Of a stretch of DNA of 64,000 nt, positions 7,278 through 15,725 are shown piece after piece (within the stretch, counting starts at the first letter, position 1; the number at the start of each line of letters is the position of its first letter). Position numbers and translations under genes: made by a program. The notes below the pieces were generated by a model, which was not told the origin of the DNA, made no database searches, and saw only the letters and a program-made list of their open reading frames with translations. The DNA lies in NCBI RefSeq assembly GCF_002214585.1, contig NZ_CP014862.1, positions 496,001-560,000 on the forward strand, in the 5' to 3' direction. The DNA is from Thermococcus profundus (GTDB taxonomy: Archaea; Methanobacteriota_B; Thermococci; Thermococcales; Thermococcaceae).

Positions 7278-8627
7278 CTATAAAACGTTAGCGCTTTTGT
7301 CTCTCTCTTTTTTATGCAGCGTGGCGCTCTCCTCAAGCTCCCTCTCGGGGTGCTCTCCGATGGATCCCCCCAGGATTCTCACCAGTATCTCCCCCATAAG
7401 CCACGAGCCCCACTCCCTGTCTGAGACGTTTTTGACGGCATCTATTGCCCCGTCTATATCGCCCCGCCTCAGTCTTTCTAGCGCTATCGCCCCGAACGCT
7501 AGGGATCTCAGGTATGGATCTTCCACCGGATCGGCGAACTTTTCAGCGAGATCGAACTCCCCGATCTTCGCCAGGTACGTTGAAACTTTGACGAGAACCG
7601 TTTCGTTTTCCGTATTCCTGCCTAGGTACTCAACCGTTTCTTGATACGATCTCGAAGGCCGTCTTTCGAGTATTGAATCCAGAATGGATTTTGCAAGGAC
7701 GTCGAAGTTCTCTGGGGACAGTCTCAGAGATGTTACGAACTCATGGAGCTTTTCGGGCCTTTGAATCAGGAGGCCGGCCAGATATGAAGCCAGCTCCGCT
7801 ATTCCCGGCAGTTTGGACGAGTTCAGTATCTCGGCCGCGCTCTTCGCCTCCCCCTTTTCCACCAGCCCAGCCAAGAACGATTTGAGGAGGTTCTTTCCCA
7901 GGCGCTCCGAAAGCTCTTTTGCCGCCTCTACGAATTTTTCATAGGTTGCGTAGGGGGTTGAGGCTTCTTTGAGTCTTTTGGCCGTCTCCTCGAGCGCCAG
8001 CTCTAGCCAGTAGCTGTTCTCAATCTTGGGAAGAAGCGATAGTGCACTCGCAAACTCCTCTCTTTCTAGGTGGGCTTTTAGGATTTCAAAAGCCGCCTGG
8101 GATTTCGTGGGCTCTTCTGTTATTGAACTCAGGACGGTTTTGGCAGAGCGCAGATCCCCTTTTTTTGTGAAGTATTTGGCGATCTCCAGAAGGCTCGTGT
8201 TCCGGATTGCATCGTCCTCTATATCAGTCGCATACAAAATTGCGTCCCTTCCCCTCCCAGATGCCAGAGCTTCTCTTATTATTTCGACCAGGAGCCTGTC
8301 CTTCACGTTCCCTTTCAGCAGTGTGGCGGCTTCATAGGCCCTGTGGAGCATGTTAGCAGAGAGTTCTTCTGCTCCCGCAACATGGAGATACCGTGCTATA
8401 CTTACCATTGCCCTCACTATGAGAATAGGGTTGTCGATGTAGTCGAGGGATGATATCGCGTATCGAAATGCCCTCATATAGCCTTTATATCCATTCTCCT
8501 TCATTTTAATGGCCAGTCTGGCAAAAGTTATCGTCCTAACGTATGGATCGGGAATGTCCCCGGCTATTTCAAGAACTTCCCGGTAGAGGTCCTCATTTTT
8601 ATCTTGCCCTTTTTCCACCAGGTTCAC
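7278..8627 (-). CDS. Helical-repeat (TPR-like) protein of unknown function
   Basis: A 449-residue, almost entirely alpha-helical protein. It shows about 35-residue degenerate repeats such as RNTSLLEIAKYFTKKGDLRSA and SQAAFEILKAHLEREEFASA, each with paired A/L helices and a small residue at the turn. This looks like a TPR or Sel1-type solenoid, hence a protein-binding scaffold. No signal peptide or membrane segment is visible. The first start is a GTG at 8627; a second GTG at 8618 has GGTGAA upstream and may be the real one. It lies upstream of mtnP on the same strand. I do not recognise a specific family. Confidence 0.7.
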   Translation of the reverse strand: MNLVEKGQDKNEDLYREVLEIAGDIPDPYVRTITFARLAIKMKENGYKGYMRAFRYAISSLDYIDNPILIVRAMVSIARYLHVAGAEELSANMLHRAYEAATLLKGNVKDRLLVEIIREALASGRGRDAILYATDIEDDAIRNTSLLEIAKYFTKKGDLRSAKTVLSSITEEPTKSQAAFEILKAHLEREEFASALSLLPKIENSYWLELALEETAKRLKEASTPYATYEKFVEAAKELSERLGKNLLKSFLAGLVEKGEAKSAAEILNSSKLPGIAELASYLAGLLIQRPEKLHEFVTSLRLSPENFDVLAKSILDSILERRPSRSYQETVEYLGRNTENETVLVKVSTYLAKIGEFDLAEKFADPVEDPYLRSLAFGAIALERLRRGDIDGAIDAVKNVSDREWGSWLMGEILVRILGGSIGEHPERELEESATLHKKERDKSANVL

Positions 8628-8709
8628 CGATACTATAAAAACGCGTTTTAATATTTAATATTTGCGAATTCTAAAAGCTTATTTTACGGGGCAATCAAAC
8701 AACGAAACA

Positions 8710-8919
8710 TCAGCTCATCTCATCGTAAACGACGCTGACGGTCTCTCCATCGTCAAGGACTACAAAGCTCACCCTGGCTTTCTTCCCCGTTTTCTGGTCG
8801 ACGACGAGGAAATCGGGGTTTTTGAGGTATTCGCTCTTGGGGAGCTTCCAGACATCGCTGTAATACTCCCTGAGCTCTTTCAAAAACATGGAGGGCTTCC
8901 TCTTTATCACGGTTGTCAT
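8710..8919 (-). CDS. Small conserved protein of unknown function (69 aa)
   Basis: A 69-residue soluble protein, MTTVIKRKPSMFLKELREYY at the N-terminus and a C-terminal beta-rich VVDQKTGKKARVSFVVLDDG. The start is the ATG at 8919, directly after GGTGATACCT; the longer ORF start 12 nt upstream lacks a site. No known domain is recognised. Codon use is like neighbouring genes. It stands alone between the helical-repeat gene and a still smaller gene on the same strand. Confidence 0.65.
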   Translation of the reverse strand: MTTVIKRKPSMFLKELREYYSDVWKLPKSEYLKNPDFLVVDQKTGKKARVSFVVLDDGETVSVVYDEMS

Positions 8920-9016
8920 AGGTATCACCATTCATAGATACCACTTTAAAGTATAAAAAGATTTCGGAAAGACAATCGTTAAACATTCATTCGACGATCG
9001 TCTAAATAATTCCAGA

Positions 9017-9127
9017 TCAGCCCTGGAGCATCTCAACGTACTCGAGCTCCTCTGGAATCGGCTTCCTGCGGGCCCTCTTCATGTCTTGGAGGGTCCTGTA
9101 GTAGTAGACCATCATCATCCACTCCAT
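9017..9127 (-). CDS. Small basic protein (36 aa) with strong ribosome binding site
   Basis: A 36-residue ORF beginning MEWMMMVYYYRTLQDMKRAR and ending PEELEYVEMLQG. The start ATG at 9127 is preceded by GGAGGTGAGAGA, one of the strongest Shine-Dalgarno sequences in the window, and a minus-strand TATA-like TTTTTTAAGCC lies about 50 nt upstream (9173-9186). The long ORF around it starts upstream with no site and is not used. The run of Met/Tyr is hydrophobic but too short for a clear membrane helix. Function unknown. Confidence 0.55.
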   Translation of the reverse strand: MEWMMMVYYYRTLQDMKRARRKPIPEELEYVEMLQG

Positions 9128-9304
9128 TCTCTCACCTCCTCTCCTTCTCATACATTTCATTCTTCTCTCTATAGGCTTAAAAAAGTTTTTAGTTCGAATT
9201 TTTGCCATATAGAACCCATATGTTCTTCTGAACCACAAAAAAAGAGTGTTGGACGCAGATTGGATTTGATGTACATAATTGAACGATAACAGCGGTTATT
9301 CTCT

Positions 9305-9318
9305 GGTCGTTTTAATAA
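9305..9318 (+). promoter_or_regulatory. Likely srp54 promoter (TATA)
   Basis: TTTTAATA at 9310-9317 preceded by GGTCG is the best TATA element before srp54. It implies a start near 9340 and a leader of about 60 nt ending in GGAGGGAGA. The rest of 9128-9397 is an AT-rich divergent intergenic region with no other feature I can support. Confidence 0.45.
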
Positions 9319-9397
9319 AATGAGTACATTCTGCAGCCGCTTCCGAGGCATAAGGGTTATTAAGGATCCGCACCTTCAGGGTTCTGGAGGGAGAACT

Positions 9398-10747
9398 ATG
9401 GCACTTGAGAAACTGGGTAAAGCACTCAACAGTGCCCTCAGAAAGCTCGCGAGATCGAGCACCGTTGACGAGGCCCTGATAAAGGAGGTTGTGAGGGACA
9501 TACAGAGGGCGCTCATCCAGTCCGACGTTAATGTAAGACTTGTTCTGCAATTGACGAAGAGGATACAGGAGCGGGCCCTCAATGAGAAGCCGCCCGCAGG
9601 AGTCAGCCCAAAGGAGCACGTTATTAAGATCGTCTACGAAGAACTCACCAACTTCCTCGGCAGGGAGGCCGTTCCCCTTGAGATAAAGGAGAAGCCCACT
9701 GTTCTTCTTGCCGTTGGAATCCAGGGTTCTGGAAAGACGACCACAATAGCAAAGCTCGCCAGACACCTTCAGAAGAGGGGATACAAGGTCGGCCTCGTCT
9801 GTACTGATACTTGGCGTCCTGGTGCCTATTACCAGCTCAAACAGCTGGTTGAACCTTTCAAGATCGAGGTCTTCGGTGATCCGGAGGAGAAAGACGCAGT
9901 TAAACTGGCCCGGGAAGGTGTGGCATACTTCAAGGAGAGGGGTGTCGATGTTATAATAGTTGACACCGCCGGAAGGCACAAGGAAGAGTCTGGTCTCATT
10001 GAGGAGATGAAGCAGATAAGCGGGGCAATAAACCCCCACGAGGTAATCCTTGTAATAGACGGTACCATCGGCCAGCAGGCGTACAACCAGGCCCTAGCTT
10101 TTAAGGAAGCGACGCCGATAGGTTCGATAATAGTCACAAAGCTCGATGGGAGCGCGAAGGGTGGAGGTGCCCTCTCAGCGGTCGCGGCAACTGGGGCTCC
10201 AATAAAGTTTATAGGCGTCGGGGAAAGGGTGGAGGATCTCGAGCCCTTCGATCCAAAGCGCTTTGTTTCCAGGCTCCTCGGCCTTGGGGACATTGAAGGA
10301 TTACTGGAGAAGTTTGAAGAACTTCAGCGGGAGCAGGAGCTGAAGGAGGAGGACGTAGAGAAGTTCCTGAAGGGGAAGTTCAACCTCAAGGACATGTACG
10401 CCCAGCTTGAGGCCATGCAGAAGATGGGGCCGCTTAAGCAGATCCTCCAGATGATCCCGGGCCTTGGCTACTCCCTTCCGGACGATGCCGTCAAAGTTGG
10501 GGAGGAAAAGCTGAGGCGCTACAGGATAATAATGGACTCCATGACCGAGGAAGAACTTGAAAACCCAGATCTGATAAACTACTCCAGAATAAAGCGTATC
10601 GCAAGGGGTTCGGGGACTTCAACTAAGGAGGTTAGGGAACTCCTTGCCCAGTATAACCAGATGAGAAAAATGTTTAAGAGCTTGGACAAGAGAAAGCTTG
10701 CCAAAATGGCCAAGAAGTTTGGCGGATTCGGGGGGTTGGGTATATGA
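9398..10747 (+). CDS. srp54: Signal recognition particle GTPase SRP54
   Basis: A 449-residue SRP54/Ffh that binds 7S RNA and signal peptides and docks on FtsY at the membrane. The N domain is at residues 1-90. The NG GTPase domain has P-loop [10 protein letters not shown] near 108, DTAGR, and [14 protein letters not shown]. The C-terminal M domain is Met-rich ([20 protein letters not shown]) and includes the RNA-binding RIARGSGTS. Its start is ATG 9398 after GGAGGGAGAACT; the ORF upstream of it is out-of-gene. It overlaps the next gene by ATGA, so the two are translationally coupled. Confidence 0.97.
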   Translation: MALEKLGKALNSALRKLARSSTVDEALIKEVVRDIQRALIQSDVNVRLVLQLTKRIQERALNEKPPAGVSPKEHVIKIVYEELTNFLGREAVPLEIKEKPTVLLAVGIQGSGKTTTIAKLARHLQKRGYKVGLVCTDTWRPGAYYQLKQLVEPFKIEVFGDPEEKDAVKLAREGVAYFKERGVDVIIVDTAGRHKEESGLIEEMKQISGAINPHEVILVIDGTIGQQAYNQALAFKEATPIGSIIVTKLDGSAKGGGALSAVAATGAPIKFIGVGERVEDLEPFDPKRFVSRLLGLGDIEGLLEKFEELQREQELKEEDVEKFLKGKFNLKDMYAQLEAMQKMGPLKQILQMIPGLGYSLPDDAVKVGEEKLRRYRIIMDSMTEEELENPDLINYSRIKRIARGSGTSTKEVRELLAQYNQMRKMFKSLDKRKLAKMAKKFGGFGGLGI

Positions 10748-10995
10748 AGAAGATGGAGGCAATAATCCTCGTTGTGGCGAGGCCCGGAACAGAGGAGAGG
10801 GTTCACGAGAAGCTTAAGGATCACCCTAGCGTTAAAGAAGTCTACAGGGTTTACGGCGAGTACGACCTCATCCTTCGAGTGGAAGTCGACGGCATTGAGG
10901 AGCTGGACAAGTTCCACGACGAGGTTCTCAGGAAGATACGTGAGATCGAGCTGACGGAGACGCTTATAGCCAGCACCTACGGAATTAGGGCATAG
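10744..10995 (+). CDS. Stand-alone Lrp/AsnC ligand-binding (RAM) domain protein
   Basis: An 83-residue protein made only of the RAM (AsnC C-terminal) beta-alpha-beta sandwich: [36 protein letters not shown], and [12 protein letters not shown]. The helix-turn-helix is absent, so it cannot bind DNA alone. Such proteins bind amino acids or pair with full-length Lrp members. Its ATG overlaps the srp54 stop (ATGA), so expression is tied to SRP54. The functional link to protein export is not established. Confidence 0.88.
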   Translation: MKKMEAIILVVARPGTEERVHEKLKDHPSVKEVYRVYGEYDLILRVEVDGIEELDKFHDEVLRKIREIELTETLIASTYGIRA

Positions 10996-11013
10996 AGGGA
11001 ATGAGGTGGGAGC

Positions 11014-11529
11014 GTGGCCGCCGATCCAGCGAAGCGTTTGGTGGCCACGGTTGATCTTTTAACTCTCGATATTTCAATCGAATCCGAAGTCCGCTTCAAG
11101 TGCCCGGAGAACTGCGGAAAGTGTTGCGTTAATCTGGAGATTCCCCTCAGGGACGAGGACATTGAGAGGATCGAGGATCTTGGGTACGGTGCTTGGGAGT
11201 TCGTGGATTATGAGAAGATGTTCTACAGGGGTGACAAGTTCCTCGGCTACGCCCTCAAAAAGCGCCCCTTCGACGGGGCTTGCATCTTCCTTGATCCCGA
11301 GACTAAACGCTGCAGGATCTACGATCACCGCCCCCTTGCGTGCAGGCTCTACCCCTTTGTCTTTGTGAAGCACGGGACTAAAATGGAGATCTACATTCGG
11401 GAGGACTCCTTCTGCCCCGGGATAGATCACCCCGAGGGGGAGCCCGTTGATGAGCGGTTTATACTGAGGGAGTACGGTGACGTTCTGAAGGAATACAGGG
11501 ACAAGTTGTTGAAGGACCAGGGTGAATGA
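11014..11529 (+). CDS. YkgJ-family cysteine-cluster protein
   Basis: A 171-residue protein with the YkgJ/CxxCxxCC signature: FKCPENCGKCCVNLEI near residue 30, then CIFLDPETKRCRIYDHRPLACRLYPF around 90-115 and a last Cys in SFCPG. The conserved cysteines probably bind zinc or an iron-sulfur cluster. The start is GTG 11014 after GAGGTGGGAGC. It lies 18 nt downstream of the RAM gene and likely belongs to the same transcript. Biological role unknown. Confidence 0.85.
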   Translation: MAADPAKRLVATVDLLTLDISIESEVRFKCPENCGKCCVNLEIPLRDEDIERIEDLGYGAWEFVDYEKMFYRGDKFLGYALKKRPFDGACIFLDPETKRCRIYDHRPLACRLYPFVFVKHGTKMEIYIREDSFCPGIDHPEGEPVDERFILREYGDVLKEYRDKLLKDQGE

Positions 11530-11534
11530 ACGAC

Positions 11535-11550
11535 CGAAACCTATTTATAC
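11535..11550 (+). promoter_or_regulatory. BRE/TATA promoter of the PRTase regulator gene
   Basis: CGAAACCTATTTATAC forms a BRE plus TATA box (CTATTTATAC, 11541-11550). It is 38 nt upstream of the ATG at 11588, which has CCGGAGGTGAGATA in its leader. Confidence 0.65.
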
Positions 11551-11587
11551 ATTTTTTTGTTAATCAGAGCCCACCGGAGGTGAGATA

Positions 11588-12307
11588 ATGACACAGTTGA
11601 AGTCAGTAAAGGAAAAGCTTAGACTGGTAAACATGCTGAGGCTCCTCAAGAAGAGTTACACCTACGAAGAACTTTCAAAGATCACGGGATTGCCGATAAC
11701 CGTCCTGAACCGGTACGTCAGGGGCAAGGTCCTTCCGAGCGCGGAGAGAACGAGGGCCCTTACCGAACTCCTCTCCCCCTACATAAACCTCAGGGGAGAG
11801 GTTAAAAAGAGGCTCAAGTTTGACAGCAGGGGTTTCTTTGATACGATGTCCGTCCTCAGCGACACGTCCTTGATGACCCTCCTTTCGGAGGAGCTGGCGG
11901 GCCGGTTCGTTGACCTGAACCCGGACAAGATCTTAACAGCCGCCACCGACGGCATACCCTTCGCGGTTCACATTGCGAGGGAGCTCGGTGTGGACGTCGT
12001 CTACGCAAAGAAGAAGAAGGAGGTTGGGGTAGAGAAGTTCTACGAAGTCAACTACGTCCCGAGCGCTTCTGGAAGTATAACCACCCTCTACCTGCCCACC
12101 TGGGCCCTCAGCAAAGGTGATAGGGTTCTCATAGTTGATGACGTGGTCAGGAGCGGGGAGACCCAGAGAGCCCTCCTGGAACTCTGCCATCAGGCCGGTG
12201 CAAAGCCGGTCGGCATGGTGTTCCTCGTCAGCATAGGGGACATCGCGGAGAAGTTTGGGGAAGAGCACGGGATCCCCGTTGAAAGCGTCATAACCCTGGA
12301 GAGATGA
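11588..12307 (+). CDS. gfcR: HTH-phosphoribosyltransferase regulator (GfcR/PurR-type)
   Basis: A 239-residue protein that joins an N-terminal helix-turn-helix (YTYEELSKITGLPITVLNRY, residues 22-41) to a type I phosphoribosyltransferase domain with the PRPP loop VLIVDDVVRSGETQ near residue 185. This is the architecture of archaeal GfcR, described in haloarchaea as a sugar-catabolism regulator and often annotated as orotate PRTase-like. The PRTase part probably senses a nucleotide or PRPP. The start ATG has GGAGGTGAGATA upstream. The stop overlaps the next gene (ATGA). Gene name by architecture only; the target regulon is unknown here. Confidence 0.75.
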   Translation: MTQLKSVKEKLRLVNMLRLLKKSYTYEELSKITGLPITVLNRYVRGKVLPSAERTRALTELLSPYINLRGEVKKRLKFDSRGFFDTMSVLSDTSLMTLLSEELAGRFVDLNPDKILTAATDGIPFAVHIARELGVDVVYAKKKKEVGVEKFYEVNYVPSASGSITTLYLPTWALSKGDRVLIVDDVVRSGETQRALLELCHQAGAKPVGMVFLVSIGDIAEKFGEEHGIPVESVITLER

Positions 12308-12648
12308 CCATGACCAAGTTTTTGATATACAACGCGGCCGGCTTGACGATCCCCGTGGAGGCCGAGCCCGGCCTCCCGTTCCGCTTTGAATGCTCCAGCG
12401 AGGAGTGTGGAAAGAAAGTCGTCATCGAGGGAAGGATCGTGGAGGTTTCCCGGTCCAGCTTTGAGGAGGTTATGAACGAAGTCATCAGCGAAAACTCCGA
12501 CTTTAAGCCCATAGAAAAAATTGAGGTTAGGAGATACCTGTTCGTGGGGAAGGTGAACGGCATCGAGGCAAAACTCCCTGCTGAGGCTATGGCTGACTTT
12601 GCCAAAAGGTTCATAGAGGGGCTGGATTCGATCATGATCCTGAAGTAG
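12304..12648 (+). CDS. Conserved protein of unknown function (114 aa)
   Basis: A 114-residue soluble alpha/beta protein, TKFLIYNAAGLTIPVEAEPG near the start with a CSSEECGKK motif at about 30-38 that could hold a metal or disulfide. No family recognised. The ATG at 12304 overlaps the upstream stop (ATGA); a second ATG at 12310 is also possible. It is probably cotranslated with the regulator. Its 3' end overlaps the convergent Lrp gene by 17 nt. Confidence 0.7.
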   Translation: MTMTKFLIYNAAGLTIPVEAEPGLPFRFECSSEECGKKVVIEGRIVEVSRSSFEEVMNEVISENSDFKPIEKIEVRRYLFVGKVNGIEAKLPAEAMADFAKRFIEGLDSIMILK

Positions 12649-13099
12649 GTTCCTCGAGTTCTATGGTAAAGCTCTCCTTCGCGACGTCCATCACCACGCT
12701 CGTGTTCGTCTTTTCCACCCCGTCCAGCGAGAGCACCCACTTAACGAAGTGGTTCATGTCCGCTCTGTCCCTGAACTTGGCGACGATTATTATGTCGTAC
12801 TCCCCGGTTACGTCGTAGACCTGCATTACCCTCGGGTTCTCCGCCAGCTTTCTCTCTATCCTTACGATTTCCCTCCCCTCTGCCTTGATCCCTATCACCG
12901 TCGTCAGCCCAAAGCCCACCTTCTCGTAGTCTATGTTAACACAGAATCCCTTTATGACACCCGTTTCCTCCATTTTCTTTATCCTGTTGTACACTGTGCC
13001 AACAGCGACGTTCAGTTCCCTCGCTATCTCCCTGTACGAGAGCCTCGCGTTCTTCTGAAGTAGAGAGAGTATCCTCCTGTCCAGCTCGTCCATGTTCAT
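12632..13099 (-). CDS. Lrp/AsnC-family transcription regulator
   Basis: A 155-residue full-length Lrp: N-terminal helix-turn-helix (DELDRRILSLLQKNARLSYR, with REIARELNVAVGTVYNRIKK as recognition unit) and a C-terminal RAM effector domain (VIGIKAEG, VYDVTGEYDIIIVAKF). It probably binds an amino acid and controls metabolic genes. ATG 13099 and an ATG 6 nt downstream (13093) share the GGGGG upstream, so the exact start is uncertain by two residues. It is divergent from tRNA-Arg. Confidence 0.9.
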   Translation of the reverse strand: MNMDELDRRILSLLQKNARLSYREIARELNVAVGTVYNRIKKMEETGVIKGFCVNIDYEKVGFGLTTVIGIKAEGREIVRIERKLAENPRVMQVYDVTGEYDIIIVAKFRDRADMNHFVKWVLSLDGVEKTNTSVVMDVAKESFTIELEEPTSGS

Positions 13100-13159
13100 C
13101 CCCCATGATGTTCACCGTAAACTTTAAATACCCTTCCCCGGGAGGGAATAGCGGGCAGT

Positions 13160-13237
13160 GGACCGGTAGCCTAGCTAGGATAGGGCGGCGGCCTCCTAAG
13201 CCGCAGGTCCGGGGTTCAAATCCCCGCCGGTCCGCCA
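13160..13237 (+). tRNA. tRNA-Arg (CCT), CCA encoded
   Basis: Acceptor GGACCGG pairs with CCGGTCC. Anticodon stem GCGGC/GCCGC encloses CTCCTAA, anticodon CCT, reading AGG, a very common arginine codon in these genes. T-loop GTTCAAATC, discriminator G, encoded CCA. A TTTAAATAC element at 13122-13130 is the likely promoter. Confidence 0.96.
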
Positions 13238-13311
13238 GAGTTCTTCTCGCTAACTCCACCGTTTAACAAAACCCATTTATACGGGTTCTCCTTATTGTGT
13301 CCGGTGATGGT

Positions 13312-14514
13312 ATGGCGTTCCTGAAGGTCGTTCCGCTTGAGGATGCGATGAAGATAGTCAATTCCATGAAGCTGGAACCTAAAATCGAGGAAGTCCCCCT
13401 TGAAGAAGCCTTAGGACGAGTTCTCGCGGAGGACGTTGTTTCCCCCATTGATGTTCCCCCTTTTGACAGGGCCACCGTTGATGGGTACGCCGTCAAAGCT
13501 GAGGACACATTCATGGCGAGCGAGGCGGAGCCAGTTAGGCTCAAAGTGGTTGGAGAAGTCCACGCTGGTGATTTTCCCGATTTTGTCCTCGATGCGGGAA
13601 CTTGCGTTTATATCTCAACGGGCGCCCCCCTTCCACAGGGAGCCGACGCCGTCATCCAGTTCGAGGACGTTGAGCGGGAGGGGGACGAGGTTGTAATCTA
13701 CAAACCCGCTTATCCCACTATGGGAGTTATGAAGCGTGGTGTGGACATTCCTAAGGGCAAGCTGATCCTGCGGAGTGGAACACGCCTGGGGTTCAAGGAG
13801 ACGGCGCTTCTATCTGCGATTGGGATGGCGAGGGTTAAAGTCTACAAAAAGCCCAGGGTGGCGGTTATAAGCACCGGGAGTGAAATCGTCCTCCCTGGAC
13901 AAGAACTGGAGCCCGGTAGGATCTATGATATCAACGGTAGGGCCGTTTCCGATGCGATAAGGGAACTTGGCGGGGAAGCCTGCTTCCTTGGAGTCGCCAG
14001 GGACGAGGAGAAGCGCGTTGCCGAGCTCATACTTCAGGGGATTGCGGAATGTGATATGGTGCTTCTCAGTGGGGGCGCCAGCGGGGGGATGCGCGATCTG
14101 ACGAGCTCGATCATCGAAAGGCTTGGTCGGGTTTACGTACACGGTATTGCCATACAGCCGGGTAAACCGACTATAATAGGGGAGATAGACGGAAAGCCCG
14201 TCATCGGCCTGCCGGGCTACCCGACCAGCTGTCTCACGAACTTCACTCTTCTCGTTGCCCCCCTCTTAAGAAAGCTTATTGGCAGGGAAACCGAGGTCAG
14301 AAAAACAAGGAAAAAGCTTGCCCACAAGGTTTTCTCCGTCAAGGGAAGGAGGCAGTTCCTTCCGGTCAGAATAGAGGGGGATACGGCGGTTCCAATACTG
14401 AAGGGCAGCGGTGCGGTTACCAGCTTTGTTGAGGCCGACGGCTTCATCGAGGTTCCCGAGAACGTTGAGATACTTGAAGCCGGGGAAGATGTGGAGGTCA
14501 CGTTATTTGGTTAG
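13312..14514 (+). CDS. moeA: Molybdopterin molybdenumtransferase MoeA
   Basis: A 400-residue MoeA, which inserts molybdate or, in this lineage, probably tungstate into adenylated molybdopterin. Motifs: the N-terminal PPFDRATVDGYAV, SPIDVP, STGAPLPQGADAVI, the MogA-like domain with STGSEIV and LLSGGASGGMRD near residue 250, and GLPGYPTSC. The start is ATG 13312, just after GGTGATGGT; the ORF begins at an upstream GTG without a site. It fits functionally with the tungsten enzyme AOR encoded at 44.9 kb. Its TAG stop shares bases with the convergent AAA gene. Confidence 0.93.
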   Translation: MAFLKVVPLEDAMKIVNSMKLEPKIEEVPLEEALGRVLAEDVVSPIDVPPFDRATVDGYAVKAEDTFMASEAEPVRLKVVGEVHAGDFPDFVLDAGTCVYISTGAPLPQGADAVIQFEDVEREGDEVVIYKPAYPTMGVMKRGVDIPKGKLILRSGTRLGFKETALLSAIGMARVKVYKKPRVAVISTGSEIVLPGQELEPGRIYDINGRAVSDAIRELGGEACFLGVARDEEKRVAELILQGIAECDMVLLSGGASGGMRDLTSSIIERLGRVYVHGIAIQPGKPTIIGEIDGKPVIGLPGYPTSCLTNFTLLVAPLLRKLIGRETEVRKTRKKLAHKVFSVKGRRQFLPVRIEGDTAVPILKGSGAVTSFVEADGFIEVPENVEILEAGEDVEVTLFG

Positions 14515-15611
14515 AGCCCAAACTCCTCCGCCCATTTTTCGTACTTTTTAACGAGGGACTGCGTTATTGGGCTCTTTATTTTTCTCAGACCATATTTGAA
14601 GTCGTCCATTTCCAGGGGCCTTGTTGTGAGCTCCTTTCCCGCAAGTGAACCCACAAGTTTTGGGTTGGATAGCTCTGGATTCATCTCGCTTAGCATCTTC
14701 ATCACGGTCATCCTGGCCAGGTTCGCAAGGTCTCTACCCGAGAACAGCCTTCTCACGGCGGTTCTTGCAACCGCCCGAAGGTCGGCCCTTACCGCAAAGC
14801 CCCTGAGGTGTATCCTCAATATGTCGACCGCCGACCTCTCATCTGGCAGGGGCACGTAAATCCTCAGCGGAAACCTGGATAGAATTGCTTCGTCAAGATC
14901 CCAGGGCCTGTTCGTGGCCGCGAGTGTTATCACCCTGTCTCTTGAGTTCCTCCTCTTGAAGCCATCTATCTCAACCAGGAACGTTGAGAGAACCCTTCTG
15001 GCGGCGTCTTCCAGGGAGGAGCGCTTCATTGCCAGGGCATCGAATTCGTCTATGAAGACTATGCTTGGACTCTTCCGACGTGCGAGTTCATAGACGGATG
15101 CCGCCAGCTTGGAGGACTCACCGAAGTACTTGCTCAGGACGTTGCTCACGCTGACGTTTATGAACGTGGCCCCAATGCTGCCCGCCACGGCACTGGCGAG
15201 GAGGCTTTTTCCCGTTCCTGGAGGTCCGAAGAGCAGTACTCCCTTCCACGGCTCGAGCTTCCCTGGAACCCTGGCCAGGTTGAGGCCTATCGCACTGGCC
15301 AGGATTCTCTTTGCATCCCACAGACCCCCTACATCATCCCAGGTCACGGTGGATCTCGATATGAGGTCGCTAATCTGAAAAGTGCCCTTCTGACGTGGTG
15401 GGGAATCCTTGAGTTCCTCAGCCCTCTTCTCCCACTGTGCCGCGAGCTCTAGATAGTAGTCGGAGAACTCCAGGTTTTCCGAGGCCATGTTCCTCAGTAG
15501 ATCGGCGCACCTGATAGCGAGTAGCCTCGCCCTTGAGAAGTCCCCTCTCTCGATGGCTTCCTGGTACGCCTGCTCGTATCTGGCTATACGTGCTCCATAG
15601 GATACCTGCAT
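14511..15611 (-). CDS. Vps4/katanin-like AAA ATPase with N-terminal MIT-like helical domain
   Basis: A 366-residue single-AAA ATPase. Residues 1-80 are a helical segment (RIARYEQAYQEAIERGDFSR and following) resembling an MIT three-helix bundle. The AAA module follows with TVTWDDVGGL, Walker A GPPGTGKS, Walker B IVFIDEFDAL, the second region AATNRPWDLDEAILSRF, and an arginine finger. The tail SLVKKYEKWAEEFG resembles the Vps4 C-terminal helix. In Crenarchaea and eukaryotes this type disassembles ESCRT-III filaments. Its partner in Thermococcales, which lack clear CdvB, is unknown. The gene overlaps moeA by 4 nt at the stops. Confidence 0.82.
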   Translation of the reverse strand: MQVSYGARIARYEQAYQEAIERGDFSRARLLAIRCADLLRNMASENLEFSDYYLELAAQWEKRAEELKDSPPRQKGTFQISDLISRSTVTWDDVGGLWDAKRILASAIGLNLARVPGKLEPWKGVLLFGPPGTGKSLLASAVAGSIGATFINVSVSNVLSKYFGESSKLAASVYELARRKSPSIVFIDEFDALAMKRSSLEDAARRVLSTFLVEIDGFKRRNSRDRVITLAATNRPWDLDEAILSRFPLRIYVPLPDERSAVDILRIHLRGFAVRADLRAVARTAVRRLFSGRDLANLARMTVMKMLSEMNPELSNPKLVGSLAGKELTTRPLEMDDFKYGLRKIKSPITQSLVKKYEKWAEEFGL

Positions 15612-15725
15612 CTTATTCTAGTCCTCTCCGAGTTTTATAGCGATTTTGTGTAGGTAGTTGTGTAGTTCCTACCCAATCAAAAACCTTTTTTAGGCCTCGG
15701 CCTTTCTCAATTGAGGTGAAGGAAC

